From assembly GCF_030766825.1 (NCBI RefSeq), contig NZ_JASFDV010000048.1:1-51349 (forward strand): 51,349 bases of DNA, read 5' to 3'. How positions within the stretch are numbered: the stretch's first letter is position 1; each line of letters starts with the position of its first letter. The translations under genes were made by a program, and so were the position numbers. Below the pieces are notes generated by a model. The model was not told the DNA's origin. It worked only from the letters and a program-made list of their open reading frames with translations, and searched no databases. Shown piece after piece: positions 1-9,110 of this stretch. Source of the stretch: Nocardiopsis sp. CC223A (GTDB lineage Bacteria > Actinomycetota > Actinomycetes > Streptosporangiales > Streptosporangiaceae).

Positions 1-35
1 GGCGGGAAGGGGGACCCGCGGTTCCCCCTTCCGCC
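1..35 (-). terminator. Rho-independent-type hairpin after solute-binding protein gene
   Basis: An inverted repeat with arms at about 1-14 and 22-35 (GGCGGGAAGGGGGA against TTCCCCCTTCCGCC, one bulge) and a 7-nt loop lies 12 bp beyond the stop codon of the minus-strand gene at 48-1373. There is no T-run, as is usual for actinomycete terminators. The window edge truncates the context. Confidence 0.55.
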
Positions 36-47
36 CGGGGCGGCGGG

Positions 48-1373
48 TCAGGAGCCCCCGCCGCCGAAGATCGCCACCTCGTCGGGGGTGGGCCGTTCCA
101 TCTCGAACGACAGGATCTCCCCGCCGTCGCTGTCGGTGACCAGCGGCTCCTGGAGGATCTCCGGGCTCTCCCCGGCGTTGTGCCGGACCACCATGACGCC
201 GCCGTAGCCGCTGTGGTCGGTCTCGGTGGCGGAGAAGGGCACCAGCCCCGGCCCGGTCCACTCGCGCGAGTTGAGGGTCTCGATCAGGGACGAGCGGGTC
301 AGGTCGGGCCCGGTCTCCATGAGCACCTGGGCGAGCAGGACCGCCTGCACCATGCCGTAGACCGTGGTGTCGGTGAACGGGGTGTCGGCGTTGTACTCCT
401 GGTGGACCTCCAGGAAGAACTCGGTCCACGGGTCGTCGCGCTGGGCCGCCATGGGCAGGAACGCGGTGACGATGAGCCCGTCCAGGAACGTCTCCGGCGG
501 GACGTCCTCGGCCGGGGTGCCCTGGGCGTACTCCTCGATGAGGGCGGTCACGATCTGTACGTCGCCGCCGAAACTGGGTGCGACCCACTGCGGGTCGTAG
601 CCGATGGCGGTGGCCTCCAGGATCGCCAGGCCCAGGAAGGCCGGGATGCAGTGGCACACGACGATCTCCGCGCCGCTCTTCTCCAGGGCGGCGACCTGTC
701 CGGCGAGCTCGGGGGCCCCGGGGTCGTAGGACTCCCAGGCGACGATCTCGTCGGTGAGGTACTGCTCCAGCCCGGCCTGGGAGGAGGGGCCGACGTCGTC
801 GTTCTGGTAGAGCAGGCCGACCTCGTCCCCGGGGAAGTTCTCGGCGATGAACCTCCCCTGGATCTTGGCCTCCCTGGAGTAGTCCACCTGGAAGCCGTAG
901 CTGTAGGGGTAGACGTCCGGCTGGTCCCACGACAGGGCGCCGGAGGAGACGAAGAGGTCGGGCACGCCGGCTTCGTTGATGTCGCCGATGACGGCTTCGT
1001 GGGTGGGCGTGCCCAGCCCGCCGAGCATCGCGAAGATCTCCTGGTCGTCGATCAGGGTGCGGGTGGCCTCGACGGTCTTGGACGGGTCGAAGGAGTCGTC
1101 CTGCACCTGGTATTCGATCCGGCGCCCGTGGATGCCGCCGTTGTCGTTGATGTAGTTGAACACGGCGCGGGCGCCGGTGGACACATGCCGGAAACCGGGG
1201 GAGGCCGGTCCGGTGAGCGGTTGGTGCGTGCCGATGATGATCGCGTCGTCGGTGACTCCCCGGGTCTGGGCGGCGAGTTCTTCGGCCGCCTGATCCGTGG
1301 ATGTTCCCTCTGAACAGGAGGTGACGAGTAGCGCGACGGCCAGTGCCGAGGCGATCGTTCTCAGTGGTCGCAT
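48..1373 (-). CDS. ABC transporter substrate-binding lipoprotein (branched-chain amino acid type)
   Basis: Predicted 441-aa lipoprotein of the Leu/Ile/Val-binding (periplasmic-binding fold type I) family. The chosen ATG at 1373 starts a short basic N-terminus, a hydrophobic stretch and the lipobox LVTSC with Cys20 as the lipidation site. An upstream in-frame start would add 18 residues in front of the signal peptide and is unlikely. The mature part starts with the family pattern IIIGTHQPLTGPA, followed by the NGGIHGR motif typical of amide/amino-acid receptors. It would act on the outer face of the membrane delivering a small ligand to an ABC permease. No permease or ATPase partner is in view, so the ligand is unknown. 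It is transcribed away from the PKS gene and is probably flanking DNA rather than part of the biosynthetic locus. Confidence 0.85.
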   Translation of the reverse strand: MRPLRTIASALAVALLVTSCSEGTSTDQAAEELAAQTRGVTDDAIIIGTHQPLTGPASPGFRHVSTGARAVFNYINDNGGIHGRRIEYQVQDDSFDPSKTVEATRTLIDDQEIFAMLGGLGTPTHEAVIGDINEAGVPDLFVSSGALSWDQPDVYPYSYGFQVDYSREAKIQGRFIAENFPGDEVGLLYQNDDVGPSSQAGLEQYLTDEIVAWESYDPGAPELAGQVAALEKSGAEIVVCHCIPAFLGLAILEATAIGYDPQWVAPSFGGDVQIVTALIEEYAQGTPAEDVPPETFLDGLIVTAFLPMAAQRDDPWTEFFLEVHQEYNADTPFTDTTVYGMVQAVLLAQVLMETGPDLTRSSLIETLNSREWTGPGLVPFSATETDHSGYGGVMVVRHNAGESPEILQEPLVTDSDGGEILSFEMERPTPDEVAIFGGGGS

Positions 1374-1796
1374 GGTGCTGTCCTGGACTTCGTTGTGACC
1401 TTCACGGAGCGGGCGTGAGCGGCCCAATGGGGGAACGCGGCCGTTGCCGGGCCGGGCAGGGGATACCTACTGGCCGGTACGTTACCCGTGAGTAAACACC
1501 ATACGCGGGCATGAGACCAGCGGTAACAGGTTCGACTTGTTACGGGTGGTGTGTGAGTGAACTCGTGATGTTGCCGCTGTCCACAGTCGGCCGCCCCTGC
1601 CCGGGCGGCCCCCTGCGTTCCCGTGCGATCGCCCCCGGCGCCGCCGACGCCGTCCGCCGGTCGGATCGCCTTGGTATTTCCACGCCGAAAAATAAATATC
1701 AGCGTTATTGAATTTCCCTCAGCAAAAACCGAGAAGAATGTCGCCTCCGGTTCCGTGCAACCTGGTGGACAGTCGTCCCGACGTTTCGGAGGCAGC
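1374..1796. other. Divergent intergenic region between solute-binding protein and PKSE genes
   Basis: 423 bp without a convincing gene. The half nearer the PKS gene is markedly A/T-rich (about 1674-1735), in contrast to the surrounding DNA. This suits a promoter/operator region for the large polyketide operon. Short open frames run through it but lack ribosome-binding sites. Confidence 0.6.
1671..1698 (+). promoter_or_regulatory. Candidate promoter of the PKSE operon
   Basis: TTGGTA (1671-1676) and TAAATA (1693-1698) are spaced by 16 bp inside the most A/T-rich patch of the intergenic region, about 100 bp before the PKSE start. The spacing and hexamers resemble a housekeeping-sigma promoter. 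This is pattern matching only; a transcription start map would decide it. Confidence 0.35.
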
Positions 1797-4700
1797 ATGG
1801 ACAGGATCGCCATCACCGGCATGGCGTGCCGTTATCCCGACGCCGACACCACGGATCAGCTCTGGGAGAACGTCCTGGCAGGCCGCCGGGCCTTTCGTCG
1901 CATTCCCTCCGAGCGGTTGTCCCTGGTCGATTACTGGTCCGCGGATCCGAGCGATGTCGACAGGTTCCATTCCGACCGGGCGGCCGTCCTGCGCGGTTTC
2001 GAGTTCGACCGATCCGCCTACCGGGTGGCGGGCAGCACCTTCCGGTCCACCGACATGACCCACTGGCTCGCCCTGGACACCGCCGCCCGCGCCCTGGCGG
2101 ACGCCGGTTTCCCCGGGGGGAGCGGCCTGCCCCGGTCCACCACCGGAGTGGTCCTGGGCAACACCCTCACCGGGGAGTTCTCCCGGGCCAACTCCCTGCG
2201 CCTGCGCTGGCCCTACGTCCGCCGGACCCTGGCCGGCGTCCTGCGGCGCCGCGGCTGGGACGGCGACGAGGTCGCGCGCCTCGTGGCCGAGGCGGAGCGG
2301 GCCTACAAGGAACCCCTGCCCGTACCCGACGAGGACACCCTGGCGGGCGGACTGTCCAACACGATCGCGGGCCGGGTGTGCAACCACTTCGACCTCGGAG
2401 GCGGCGGGCACACCGTCGACGGTGCCTGCGCCTCCTCCCTCCTCTCGGTCGTCACGGCGGCCCGGGCGCTGGCCGCCGGGGACCTGGACGTCGCCCTCGT
2501 CGGCGGGGTCGACCTCTCCCTCGACCCGTTCGAACTCGTGGGCTTCGCCCGGACCGGGGCGCTGGCCACCGGCGACATGCGCGTCTACGACCGCGACTCC
2601 AACGGTTTCTGGCCGGGGGAGGGGGCCGGTGTCGTCGTCCTCATGCGGGAGGAGGACGCGCTGGCCTCCGGAGCCCGGATATACGCCCTCGTCACCGGCT
2701 GGGCGGTCTCCTCCGACGGGGCGGGGGGCATCACCCGGCCGGAACAGGAGGGGCACCGCATCGCTCTGGAACGCGCCTACGCCCGTGCCGGGTACCCCCC
2801 GGCGACGGTCGGCTACTTCGAGGGGCACGGTACCGGTACGGCCCTGGGCGACGCGACGGAGATCGCGGCCCTGTCCGCCGCCCGAGGCCCGGGCACCCCC
2901 TCCGCACTGGGCAGCATCAAGGCCAACATCGGCCACACCAAGGCGGCCGCCGGAGTCGCCGGCCTCATCAAGGCGGCCCTGGCCGTCCACCACCGGGTCG
3001 TCCCGCCGGGCACCGCACAGCACACGCCCCACCCCCTGCTCACCGAACGGGACGCCGTCCTGCGCGTCCCCGAACGGGCCGAACCCTGGCCGCGGCAGGG
3101 CCCCGCCCGCGCCGGGGTCTCCGCCATGGGCTTCGGCGGGATCAACACCCACATCGCCCTCCAGGCCTGTGACACCCCCGCGCCCGCAGGTCCCGACGAA
3201 CGGACCCGCCTCCTGGTGGCGGGGCGTCAGGACGCGGAACTCCTGCTCGCGGACGCCGAGGACCCGGCCGCCCTGCGTTCCCTGCTGGCCTCCTGGAACG
3301 AGATGCTCCCGGGCCTCTCCCACGCCGAGCTGACCGACCTGGCGGCCGCGGCGGCCGCCGGCCTCGGCGGCGGCCCGGTGCGCTGTGCCGTCGTCGCGGC
3401 CGACCCGCAGGCGGCGGCCCGGGCCGTCGCGGAACTGATCTCCCGCATCGACGCGGGGGACGGGGAGGTCATCGCCCCGGAGAAGGGGATCTTCCTGGCC
3501 GACCGCCCCGGAGCCCCCGGGATCACCTTCCTCATGCCGGGCCAGGGGACGGGGGAGGGGGCGCGCGGCGCCCTGCGCCGCCGTTTCCCGCACCTCGAAC
3601 GGATCCTGGACGCCGCAGCCGTCCCCGAGGGCGGCGACCCGGTGGCGACGGAGAACGCCCAGCCCCGGATCGTCGCGGGTTCGCTGGCCGCTCTGAAGCT
3701 GCTGGACGGCCTCGGCGTGACCGCCCGCGCGGCGGTCGGCCACAGCCTCGGCGAGCTCACCGCCCTGCACTGGGCCGGCGCACTGGGGGAGGAGTCCCTG
3801 CTGGAAGTGGCCCGCGCCCGGGGCGGGGTCATGGCGGCGACCGCGCAGGCCGGGGGCGCCATGCTCCACATCGCCGCGGACCCCGGGCACGCGGCCCGCC
3901 TGGCGGCGGCCGACCCCGACCCCCGGGTCGTGGTCGCCGCGCACAACGGACCCGGCCAGACGGTGGTCTCGGGTCCGGCCGACGCCGTGGCGCGGGTCCG
4001 GGACCGGGCCCGCGCCCAGGGGCTGGACACCGCACCGCTCCAGGTCTCCCACGCCTTCCACTCGCCCCTGGTCGCCCCCGCCGTCCCCGGACTGCGCCGG
4101 GTGCTCGACGGCGTCCCCTTCGCACCGCTCACCCGGCGCGTGGTCTCCACCGTGGACGGCGCGGACCTGCATCCCGGGTCGTCCCTGCCCGACCTGCTGT
4201 GCGACCAGATGGTCCGCCCGGTGCTGTTCCTCGAAGCCGTCTCCCGCGCGGCCCCGGACACCGACCTGTTCCTGGAGGTCGGCCCGGGGCGGGTGCTGTC
4301 CCGGGCCGCCGCCCGGATCGCCCCCGACGTCCCGGCACTGTCCGTGGACACCGACGCCCCGACGCTGGTGCCCTTCCTGAAGGCCCTGGGCGCGGCCTTC
4401 GCGCTGGGCGCCCCGGTGGACACCCGGAGGCTCTTCGAGGGACGGCTGGCACGGCCCCTCCCCGCCGCCGGGGGTTTCCTCGCCAACCCCTGTGAGACCG
4501 CACCCGCGGGCCTTCCCGAGGACGCCTCCGCGCGTGTGGAACCCGCCCCGGTCCCCGGTCCCTCCCCCTCGGACGCGGAGGGCGCCGACACCCTCGCGCT
4601 GCTCCGCCGCCGCGTCGCGGAGCGGGTGGAACTGCCGCCGGAGACCGTCACGGAGCACACCCGACCGTTGGACGAGCTGCACCTGAGCTCCATCACCGTC

Positions 4701-7556
4701 GGCCAGATCGCCAACGAGGTCGCACGGACCCTGGGGCGCCCCCCGTTGGAGGCGACCAGCGGCCACGCCACCTCCAGCCTCGCGGAGCTGGCCGCCCTCA
4801 TCGACGACCCGGCACGCGCGTCCGACGGGCGGCGCACCCCGGCGGAGGCGGCCGGGGTGGGGCCCTGGGTGCGGGCGTTCGGGCTCCACCGCCGTCCGGC
4901 CGCCGCCCCCGCCCCGGTCCCCGCAGGTGCGTCCCCGGCGCACTGGACGGTGTACGCGCCCGACGGGGACGATCGCACCGAGCGGGTGCGCGCGGCGCTG
5001 GCGGGTGCGGGCGCGGGGGAGGGCGTCCTCCTGGCGGCCGACCCCGACCGCCCGGCCGACTCCCTGGCCGCCGCCCAGGAGGCGGCGGACCGCGGGGTCC
5101 GCCTGGTCGTGCTCCAGCCCGCGGCGACCGTCTCCGGCCTGGCCCGGACCCTGCACGTGGAGGCGGGGGTACCGGTCACGGTGATCGAGTTCGAGACCGC
5201 CCCGGACGGGTCCGACACCGCCCCGTCGGCGGCCGTGATCGCCGCCGAGACGGCCGCCACCACGGCCTACACCGAGGTCCGGTACACCAGGGAGGGGCGG
5301 ACCGTGCCCGCCCTCGTCCCGCTCGTCCCCGGCAGGCGGGGGCACGGCGGCGGAGCCCCCCTGGGGGCCGACGACGTCGTCCTGGTCACCGGCGGAGGCA
5401 AGGGGATCACCGCCGAATGCGCCCGGGACCTGGCCCTGCGCCACGGTTCCGGGCTGCTCCTGCTCGGCAGGTCCGATCCCGGGGCCGACCCCGAACTGGC
5501 CGCGAACCTGGAACGGCTGGCCGGCTCCGGGATCCGGTACCGCTACGAGCGGGCGGACGCCGCCGACCCCGCCCAGGTGCGCGCCGCCGTCGAGCGCGCC
5601 GCCGGCCTCGGCGCCGTCACCGCGGTGCTGCACGGGGCCGGGCGCAACGAGCCCGCCCCCCTCGGCGCGCTCACCCCCGCGGACCTGGCCGCCGCCGCGG
5701 CCCCCAAGGTCGACGGCCTGCACGCGGTCCTGGCGGCGGTGGACCCCCAGCGGCTGCGCCTGCTGATCACCTTCGGCAGCGTCATCGGGCGTGTGGGACT
5801 GCGCGGGGAGGCCCATTACGCCGCGGCCAACGACAGGATGAGCGAACTGGCCCTGGAGTACGGCCGACGCCACCCGCACACCAGGGTCCTGGCGCTCGAA
5901 TGGTCCGTGTGGTCCGGCGCCGGCATGGGGGAGCGCATGGGCGTCGTCGAGTCCCTCCTCGGCGCGGGCGTCACCCCGATCTCGGTGGACGAGGGCCTGG
6001 AAGTGCTGCACGACCTGCTCGGGGACCCCTCCGCCGGACCGGTCGTCGTGGTGTGCGGACGCATGGGGGACCCGCCGACCCTGCCCGCCCCCGGGCCCCT
6101 CCCCCTAGGCAGGTTCCTGGAGCGGATCCGGGTCCACTGCGCCGGGACGGAGCTCGTCACCGACACGGAGCTCTCCCTCGCGGACGACCCCTACCTGGAG
6201 GACCACAGCTTCGACGGGGACATGCTGGTCCCCGCGGTCATCGGTATGGAGGCGATGGCCCAGGTCGGTGCCGCGATCGCCGGGTACCCGGGCGCGCCCG
6301 ACCTGGAGGACGTGGAGTTCCTGCGGCCGATCGTCGTCTCCTCCTCGGGGACCTGCGTGGTCCGGGTGGCCGCGCTGGTCCGCGACACCGACACGGTGGA
6401 CGTGGTCGTGCGCACCGGGGAGACCGGTTTCGCCGCCGACCACTTCCGCGCGGTCCTGCGTCGCCCCGCGGCCGGGCGTTCCGCGGCGGAGCCGAGGGTG
6501 CCCGCCACGGATGCGCCGCGTGTCCCCCTCGACCCGACGGCGGAGCTCTACGGCGGCCTGTTCTTCCAGGGGAAGCGGTTCCAGCGGCTGTCGTCCTACC
6601 GCCGGGTGAGCGCCCGGCACACCGTCGCGGAGGTGTCCGGGGACGCCGCCGGACTCCTGTGGTTCGCCCCCTACCTTCCCCAGGAACTGGTGCTCGCCGA
6701 CCCCGGCGTACGCGACACCGCCATGCACGCGCTCCAGGCCGGGGTGCCGGACGCGGTCCTGCTGCCGGAGCGGGTCGACCGTCTCCTGCCCGCGCCGCCC
6801 GGCCGTTCCGGCCCGTTCCTGCTGGCCGCGGCGGAGCGGTTCCGCGACGGGGACTCGCACGTCTACGACGTCGAGCTGTCCGACCCCGACGGCCTCGTCG
6901 TCGAACGCTGGGAGGGCCTGCGCCTGCGGGCGGTGCGCTCCCGGGGCGGACCGGCCGCCTGGCCGGCTCCGCTGCTCGGCCCCCACCTCGAAAGGTCCGT
7001 GTCCCGGTTCCTGGGGGAAGGGGTCCGGGTCGCCGTCGAACCCGCCGCCGGCCTCGACCGGGCCGAGGCGGCGGCCGCCGCCCTGCGGCGCTGCCTCGAC
7101 CGGCCCGCGGCCGTGCGCCACCGGCCCGACGGGCGCCCCGAGGTCGACGGTGCCCACGTCTCCGTCTCCCACGGAGCGGGGGCGGTCCTGGCCGTCTCCG
7201 CGGACGCACCGGTGGGCTGCGACATCGAGGAGGTGGTCCGCCGGGACCGTGCCGCATGGGCCGACCTCCTGGGTCCGGGCCCCCTCGCCGCCGCGGACCT
7301 GGCGGCCCGGGAGGCGGGCGAGGACGCCGACACGTCGGCCACACGGCTCTGGGCCGCCCTGGAGTGCCTGCGCAAACTCGGGACCGCCGCGAGCGGCGTG
7401 GTCCTGGAGAGCGTCCACCCCGGTGGATGGGCCGTGTTCGCGTCGGGGCCGGTCTCCGTCGCCACCCTGGCCACCGGCCTGGCAGGCCGTGACACCCCCG
7501 TGGTCGCCGCCGTCGGCCGCGTCCCCGGGGCCACCCCACCGAAGGAGCAGCAGTGA
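1797..7556 (+). CDS. Enediyne-type iterative polyketide synthase (PKSE)
   Basis: Predicted 1919-aa iterative type I PKS. The start at 1797 has GGAGG 5 nt upstream, and the protein begins directly with the KS signature (IAITGMACRYP). Domains by motif: KS about 1-450 with Cys211 in DGACASS, His344 in GHGTG and His380; AT about 560-880 with Ser650 in GHSLGE; a central ACP about 920-1000 with the enediyne-type motif LHLSSITVGQ (Ser965 the likely phosphopantetheine site); KR about 1190-1420 with GGGKGI, Ser1328, Tyr1341, Asn1345; DH hotdog about 1450-1700 with His1470; a C-terminal PPTase about 1770-1919 with CDIEE (Asp1809, Glu1811) and ECLRKLG. KS-AT-ACP-KR-DH-PPT in one roughly 1900-aa chain is diagnostic of SgcE/CalE8-type enediyne synthases, which make a self-phosphopantetheinylated linear polyene precursor. 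It is coupled to its thioesterase gene. Whether the product is 9- or 10-membered cannot be read from the sequence. Confidence 0.95.
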   Translation: MDRIAITGMACRYPDADTTDQLWENVLAGRRAFRRIPSERLSLVDYWSADPSDVDRFHSDRAAVLRGFEFDRSAYRVAGSTFRSTDMTHWLALDTAARALADAGFPGGSGLPRSTTGVVLGNTLTGEFSRANSLRLRWPYVRRTLAGVLRRRGWDGDEVARLVAEAERAYKEPLPVPDEDTLAGGLSNTIAGRVCNHFDLGGGGHTVDGACASSLLSVVTAARALAAGDLDVALVGGVDLSLDPFELVGFARTGALATGDMRVYDRDSNGFWPGEGAGVVVLMREEDALASGARIYALVTGWAVSSDGAGGITRPEQEGHRIALERAYARAGYPPATVGYFEGHGTGTALGDATEIAALSAARGPGTPSALGSIKANIGHTKAAAGVAGLIKAALAVHHRVVPPGTAQHTPHPLLTERDAVLRVPERAEPWPRQGPARAGVSAMGFGGINTHIALQACDTPAPAGPDERTRLLVAGRQDAELLLADAEDPAALRSLLASWNEMLPGLSHAELTDLAAAAAAGLGGGPVRCAVVAADPQAAARAVAELISRIDAGDGEVIAPEKGIFLADRPGAPGITFLMPGQGTGEGARGALRRRFPHLERILDAAAVPEGGDPVATENAQPRIVAGSLAALKLLDGLGVTARAAVGHSLGELTALHWAGALGEESLLEVARARGGVMAATAQAGGAMLHIAADPGHAARLAAADPDPRVVVAAHNGPGQTVVSGPADAVARVRDRARAQGLDTAPLQVSHAFHSPLVAPAVPGLRRVLDGVPFAPLTRRVVSTVDGADLHPGSSLPDLLCDQMVRPVLFLEAVSRAAPDTDLFLEVGPGRVLSRAAARIAPDVPALSVDTDAPTLVPFLKALGAAFALGAPVDTRRLFEGRLARPLPAAGGFLANPCETAPAGLPEDASARVEPAPVPGPSPSDAEGADTLALLRRRVAERVELPPETVTEHTRPLDELHLSSITVGQIANEVARTLGRPPLEATSGHATSSLAELAALIDDPARASDGRRTPAEAAGVGPWVRAFGLHRRPAAAPAPVPAGASPAHWTVYAPDGDDRTERVRAALAGAGAGEGVLLAADPDRPADSLAAAQEAADRGVRLVVLQPAATVSGLARTLHVEAGVPVTVIEFETAPDGSDTAPSAAVIAAETAATTAYTEVRYTREGRTVPALVPLVPGRRGHGGGAPLGADDVVLVTGGGKGITAECARDLALRHGSGLLLLGRSDPGADPELAANLERLAGSGIRYRYERADAADPAQVRAAVERAAGLGAVTAVLHGAGRNEPAPLGALTPADLAAAAAPKVDGLHAVLAAVDPQRLRLLITFGSVIGRVGLRGEAHYAAANDRMSELALEYGRRHPHTRVLALEWSVWSGAGMGERMGVVESLLGAGVTPISVDEGLEVLHDLLGDPSAGPVVVVCGRMGDPPTLPAPGPLPLGRFLERIRVHCAGTELVTDTELSLADDPYLEDHSFDGDMLVPAVIGMEAMAQVGAAIAGYPGAPDLEDVEFLRPIVVSSSGTCVVRVAALVRDTDTVDVVVRTGETGFAADHFRAVLRRPAAGRSAAEPRVPATDAPRVPLDPTAELYGGLFFQGKRFQRLSSYRRVSARHTVAEVSGDAAGLLWFAPYLPQELVLADPGVRDTAMHALQAGVPDAVLLPERVDRLLPAPPGRSGPFLLAAAERFRDGDSHVYDVELSDPDGLVVERWEGLRLRAVRSRGGPAAWPAPLLGPHLERSVSRFLGEGVRVAVEPAAGLDRAEAAAAALRRCLDRPAAVRHRPDGRPEVDGAHVSVSHGAGAVLAVSADAPVGCDIEEVVRRDRAAWADLLGPGPLAAADLAAREAGEDADTSATRLWAALECLRKLGTAASGVVLESVHPGGWAVFASGPVSVATLATGLAGRDTPVVAAVGRVPGATPPKEQQ

Positions 7557-7993
7557 CCGGTCACTACGAGATCCGCCACACGGTCGGCCTGGAGGAGACC
7601 AACCTGGTCGGCAACGTCTACTACGCGCACTACCTGCGCTGGCAGGGGCGCTGCCGGGAGATGTTCCTGCGCGATCACGCCCCTTCGGTCCTGGACGACC
7701 TGCGCGGGGACCTCAAGCTCTTCACCCTCCGCGTGGACTGCGACTACCTGGCCGAGACCACCGCGTTCGACGTGGTGTCCATCAGGATGCGCTTGGAGGA
7801 CCTGGGCCAGACCCAGCTCGGCTTCTCCTTCGACTACGTGCGGCTGGAGGGGGACCGGGAGACGCGCGTGGCCCGGGGGAGCCAGCGGGTCGTGTGCATG
7901 CGCGGCCACGGCGACGGGGTGGTCCCGGTCCGGGTGCCCGAGGCCCTGCGCACCGCCCTGGCACCGTTCTCCCCGACCCGGGCGGTGGTCTGA
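7553..7993 (+). CDS. Enediyne hotdog thioesterase (TEBC / E10 family)
   Basis: 146-aa single hotdog-fold acyl-ACP thioesterase. The GTG start overlaps the PKS stop as GTGA and has AAGGAG at 7542-7547, so translation is coupled to the synthase. The N-terminal motif LVGNVYYAHYLRWQGRCRE is characteristic of SgcE10/CalE7/DynE7 enediyne thioesterases, and the length matches the family (about 145-155 aa). By family knowledge it hydrolyses the polyene thioester from the PKSE ACP, giving a beta-keto acid that may decarboxylate to a heptaene or methylketone in vitro. Presence right after a PKSE confirms the enediyne assignment. The stop overlaps the start of the next gene by one base (TGATG). Confidence 0.93.
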   Translation: MTGHYEIRHTVGLEETNLVGNVYYAHYLRWQGRCREMFLRDHAPSVLDDLRGDLKLFTLRVDCDYLAETTAFDVVSIRMRLEDLGQTQLGFSFDYVRLEGDRETRVARGSQRVVCMRGHGDGVVPVRVPEALRTALAPFSPTRAVV

Positions 7994-8598
7994 TGGCGGA
8001 CCTGCGCACGGTGATGGCGCGCTTCCCCACCGGGGTGACCGTGCTCACGACGGGAGGGGCGGACCCCCACGGGATGACCGCCAACGCCTTCACGTCCGTC
8101 TCCCTCGACCCGCCGCTGGTCCTGTGCTGTGTGGCCCTGACCGCGCGCCTGCACACCACCGTCCGCGACCTGGGGGCCTTCGGGGTGTCCCTGCTCGGAG
8201 CCGACCAGGTGGCCCTGGCCGCCCACTTCGCCGACCGCTCCCGCCCCTCGGGGGCGGTGCAGTTCGCGCCGTGCGACTGGTCCCGGGGCGCGTACACGGG
8301 CGCGCCCCTGCTGGCGGGCGCACGCGGATGGCTGGAGTGCGCGATGAGGGACGTCCACCGCGCCGGGGATCACTCCATCGTGGTCGGTGAGGTCCTCAGC
8401 GCGGTCCCGGGGGCCGACGCCTCCCCGCTGGTCTTCGTCGACGGGGGGTTCACCGATCCCGGGACGGCGCCGCGGAACCGGGCGCAGGACAGCGCCACCG
8501 ACTCCTCGGCCCGTTCCCGCAGGTCTCCGGCACCCACCATGAGGGCGGGGAGCACCGACTCGAAGCAGTCGTCGGCGTCGTACGGGGCGACCAGGTAG
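7993..8598 (+). CDS. Flavin reductase (HpaC/SgcE6-like)
   Basis: 201-aa flavin reductase of the two-component monooxygenase type. Start ATG at 7993 overlaps the thioesterase stop by one base. Family motifs are clear: RFPTGVTVLTT near residue 10, MTANAFTSVSLDPPLVL near 30-45, and GDHSIVVGEV near 125. The enzyme would reduce FMN/FAD with NAD(P)H and supply it to a partner oxygenase; SgcE6 plays this role in C-1027. No obvious flavin-dependent monooxygenase partner is in the window. The conserved domain ends at about residue 155 (LVFVDGG). The remaining 45 or so residues are low in hydrophobics and run antisense over the end of the convergent tetR gene, giving a 229-bp tail-to-tail overlap. This tail looks like read-through into non-native sequence. 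Confidence 0.88.
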   Translation: MADLRTVMARFPTGVTVLTTGGADPHGMTANAFTSVSLDPPLVLCCVALTARLHTTVRDLGAFGVSLLGADQVALAAHFADRSRPSGAVQFAPCDWSRGAYTGAPLLAGARGWLECAMRDVHRAGDHSIVVGEVLSAVPGADASPLVFVDGGFTDPGTAPRNRAQDSATDSSARSRRSPAPTMRAGSTDSKQSSASYGATR

Positions 8599-9110
8599 GA
8601 GCCGAACTCCAGGGACACCACCCCGTGCACCCCCGTCCACATGCGGTGGGCGACGGCGAAGGGGTCGTCGGAGGTGAAGCGCCCCTCCCGCATGCACCGC
8701 TCGGTGCAGGAGATGACCGGGGCCAGGGTGTACCGCCCGTGCTGGCGGTCCTCCTCGGTCAGGGAGAAACCCGCGAGGGAGGAGGCCCCGAACATCACCG
8801 CGTAGAGGTGGGGCGCCGCCGTCGCGCTCGCCCGGTAGGCCCGCCCGTACAGGGCCAGGTCGGCCACCGGGTCGGCCGAGGGGGCCACCCGGTCGAAGCG
8901 CGCGTGCAACCGGGCGAAGCCCTCGTGGACCATCGCCCGCACCAGGCCCGTCATCCCGCCGAAGTGCGTGTAGACGGCCATGGTCGAGCAGCCCGCCTCG
9001 CGGGCCAGCCGACGGGTCGTCAGCGCCGCGGGGCCCTCGGCGGAGAGCACGCGGGCCGCGGCGTCGAGCAGCGAGGGGGCCCTCCGGGGGGCGGCCGGGC
9101 GCGGACTCAC
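8370..9110 (-). CDS. TetR-family transcriptional regulator
   Basis: 246-aa regulator. The N-terminal helix-turn-helix spans about 15-60 with LTTRRLAREAGCSTMAVYTHFGG, followed by an all-helical ligand domain with LYAVMFG. The GTG start at 9110 overlaps the stop of the DUF1702 gene as GTGA; an ATG 11 codons earlier lies inside that gene and is less likely. The protein is co-transcribed after an AraC gene and DUF1702, so it probably senses a pathway metabolite. The last 25 or so residues are antisense to the conserved end of the flavin reductase and are unlikely to be structured. The two convergent genes share 229 bp with no terminator between them. Confidence 0.85.
   Translation of the reverse strand: MSPRPAAPRRAPSLLDAAARVLSAEGPAALTTRRLAREAGCSTMAVYTHFGGMTGLVRAMVHEGFARLHARFDRVAPSADPVADLALYGRAYRASATAAPHLYAVMFGASSLAGFSLTEEDRQHGRYTLAPVISCTERCMREGRFTSDDPFAVAHRMWTGVHGVVSLEFGSYLVAPYDADDCFESVLPALMVGAGDLRERAEESVALSCARFRGAVPGSVNPPSTKTSGEASAPGTALRTSPTTME

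Noticed and set aside
1623..1796. 58-codon N-terminal extension of the PKS
   Set aside because: The region is A/T-rich promoter-like DNA without a ribosome-binding site, and KS homology starts exactly at the ATG 1797.
1719..6011. A 1430-codon open frame on the minus strand across the PKS gene
   Set aside because: It is the antisense shadow of PKSE, caused by high GC. Its composition is Gly/Arg/Pro/Gln-rich with no domain, while the plus strand has intact PKS motifs.
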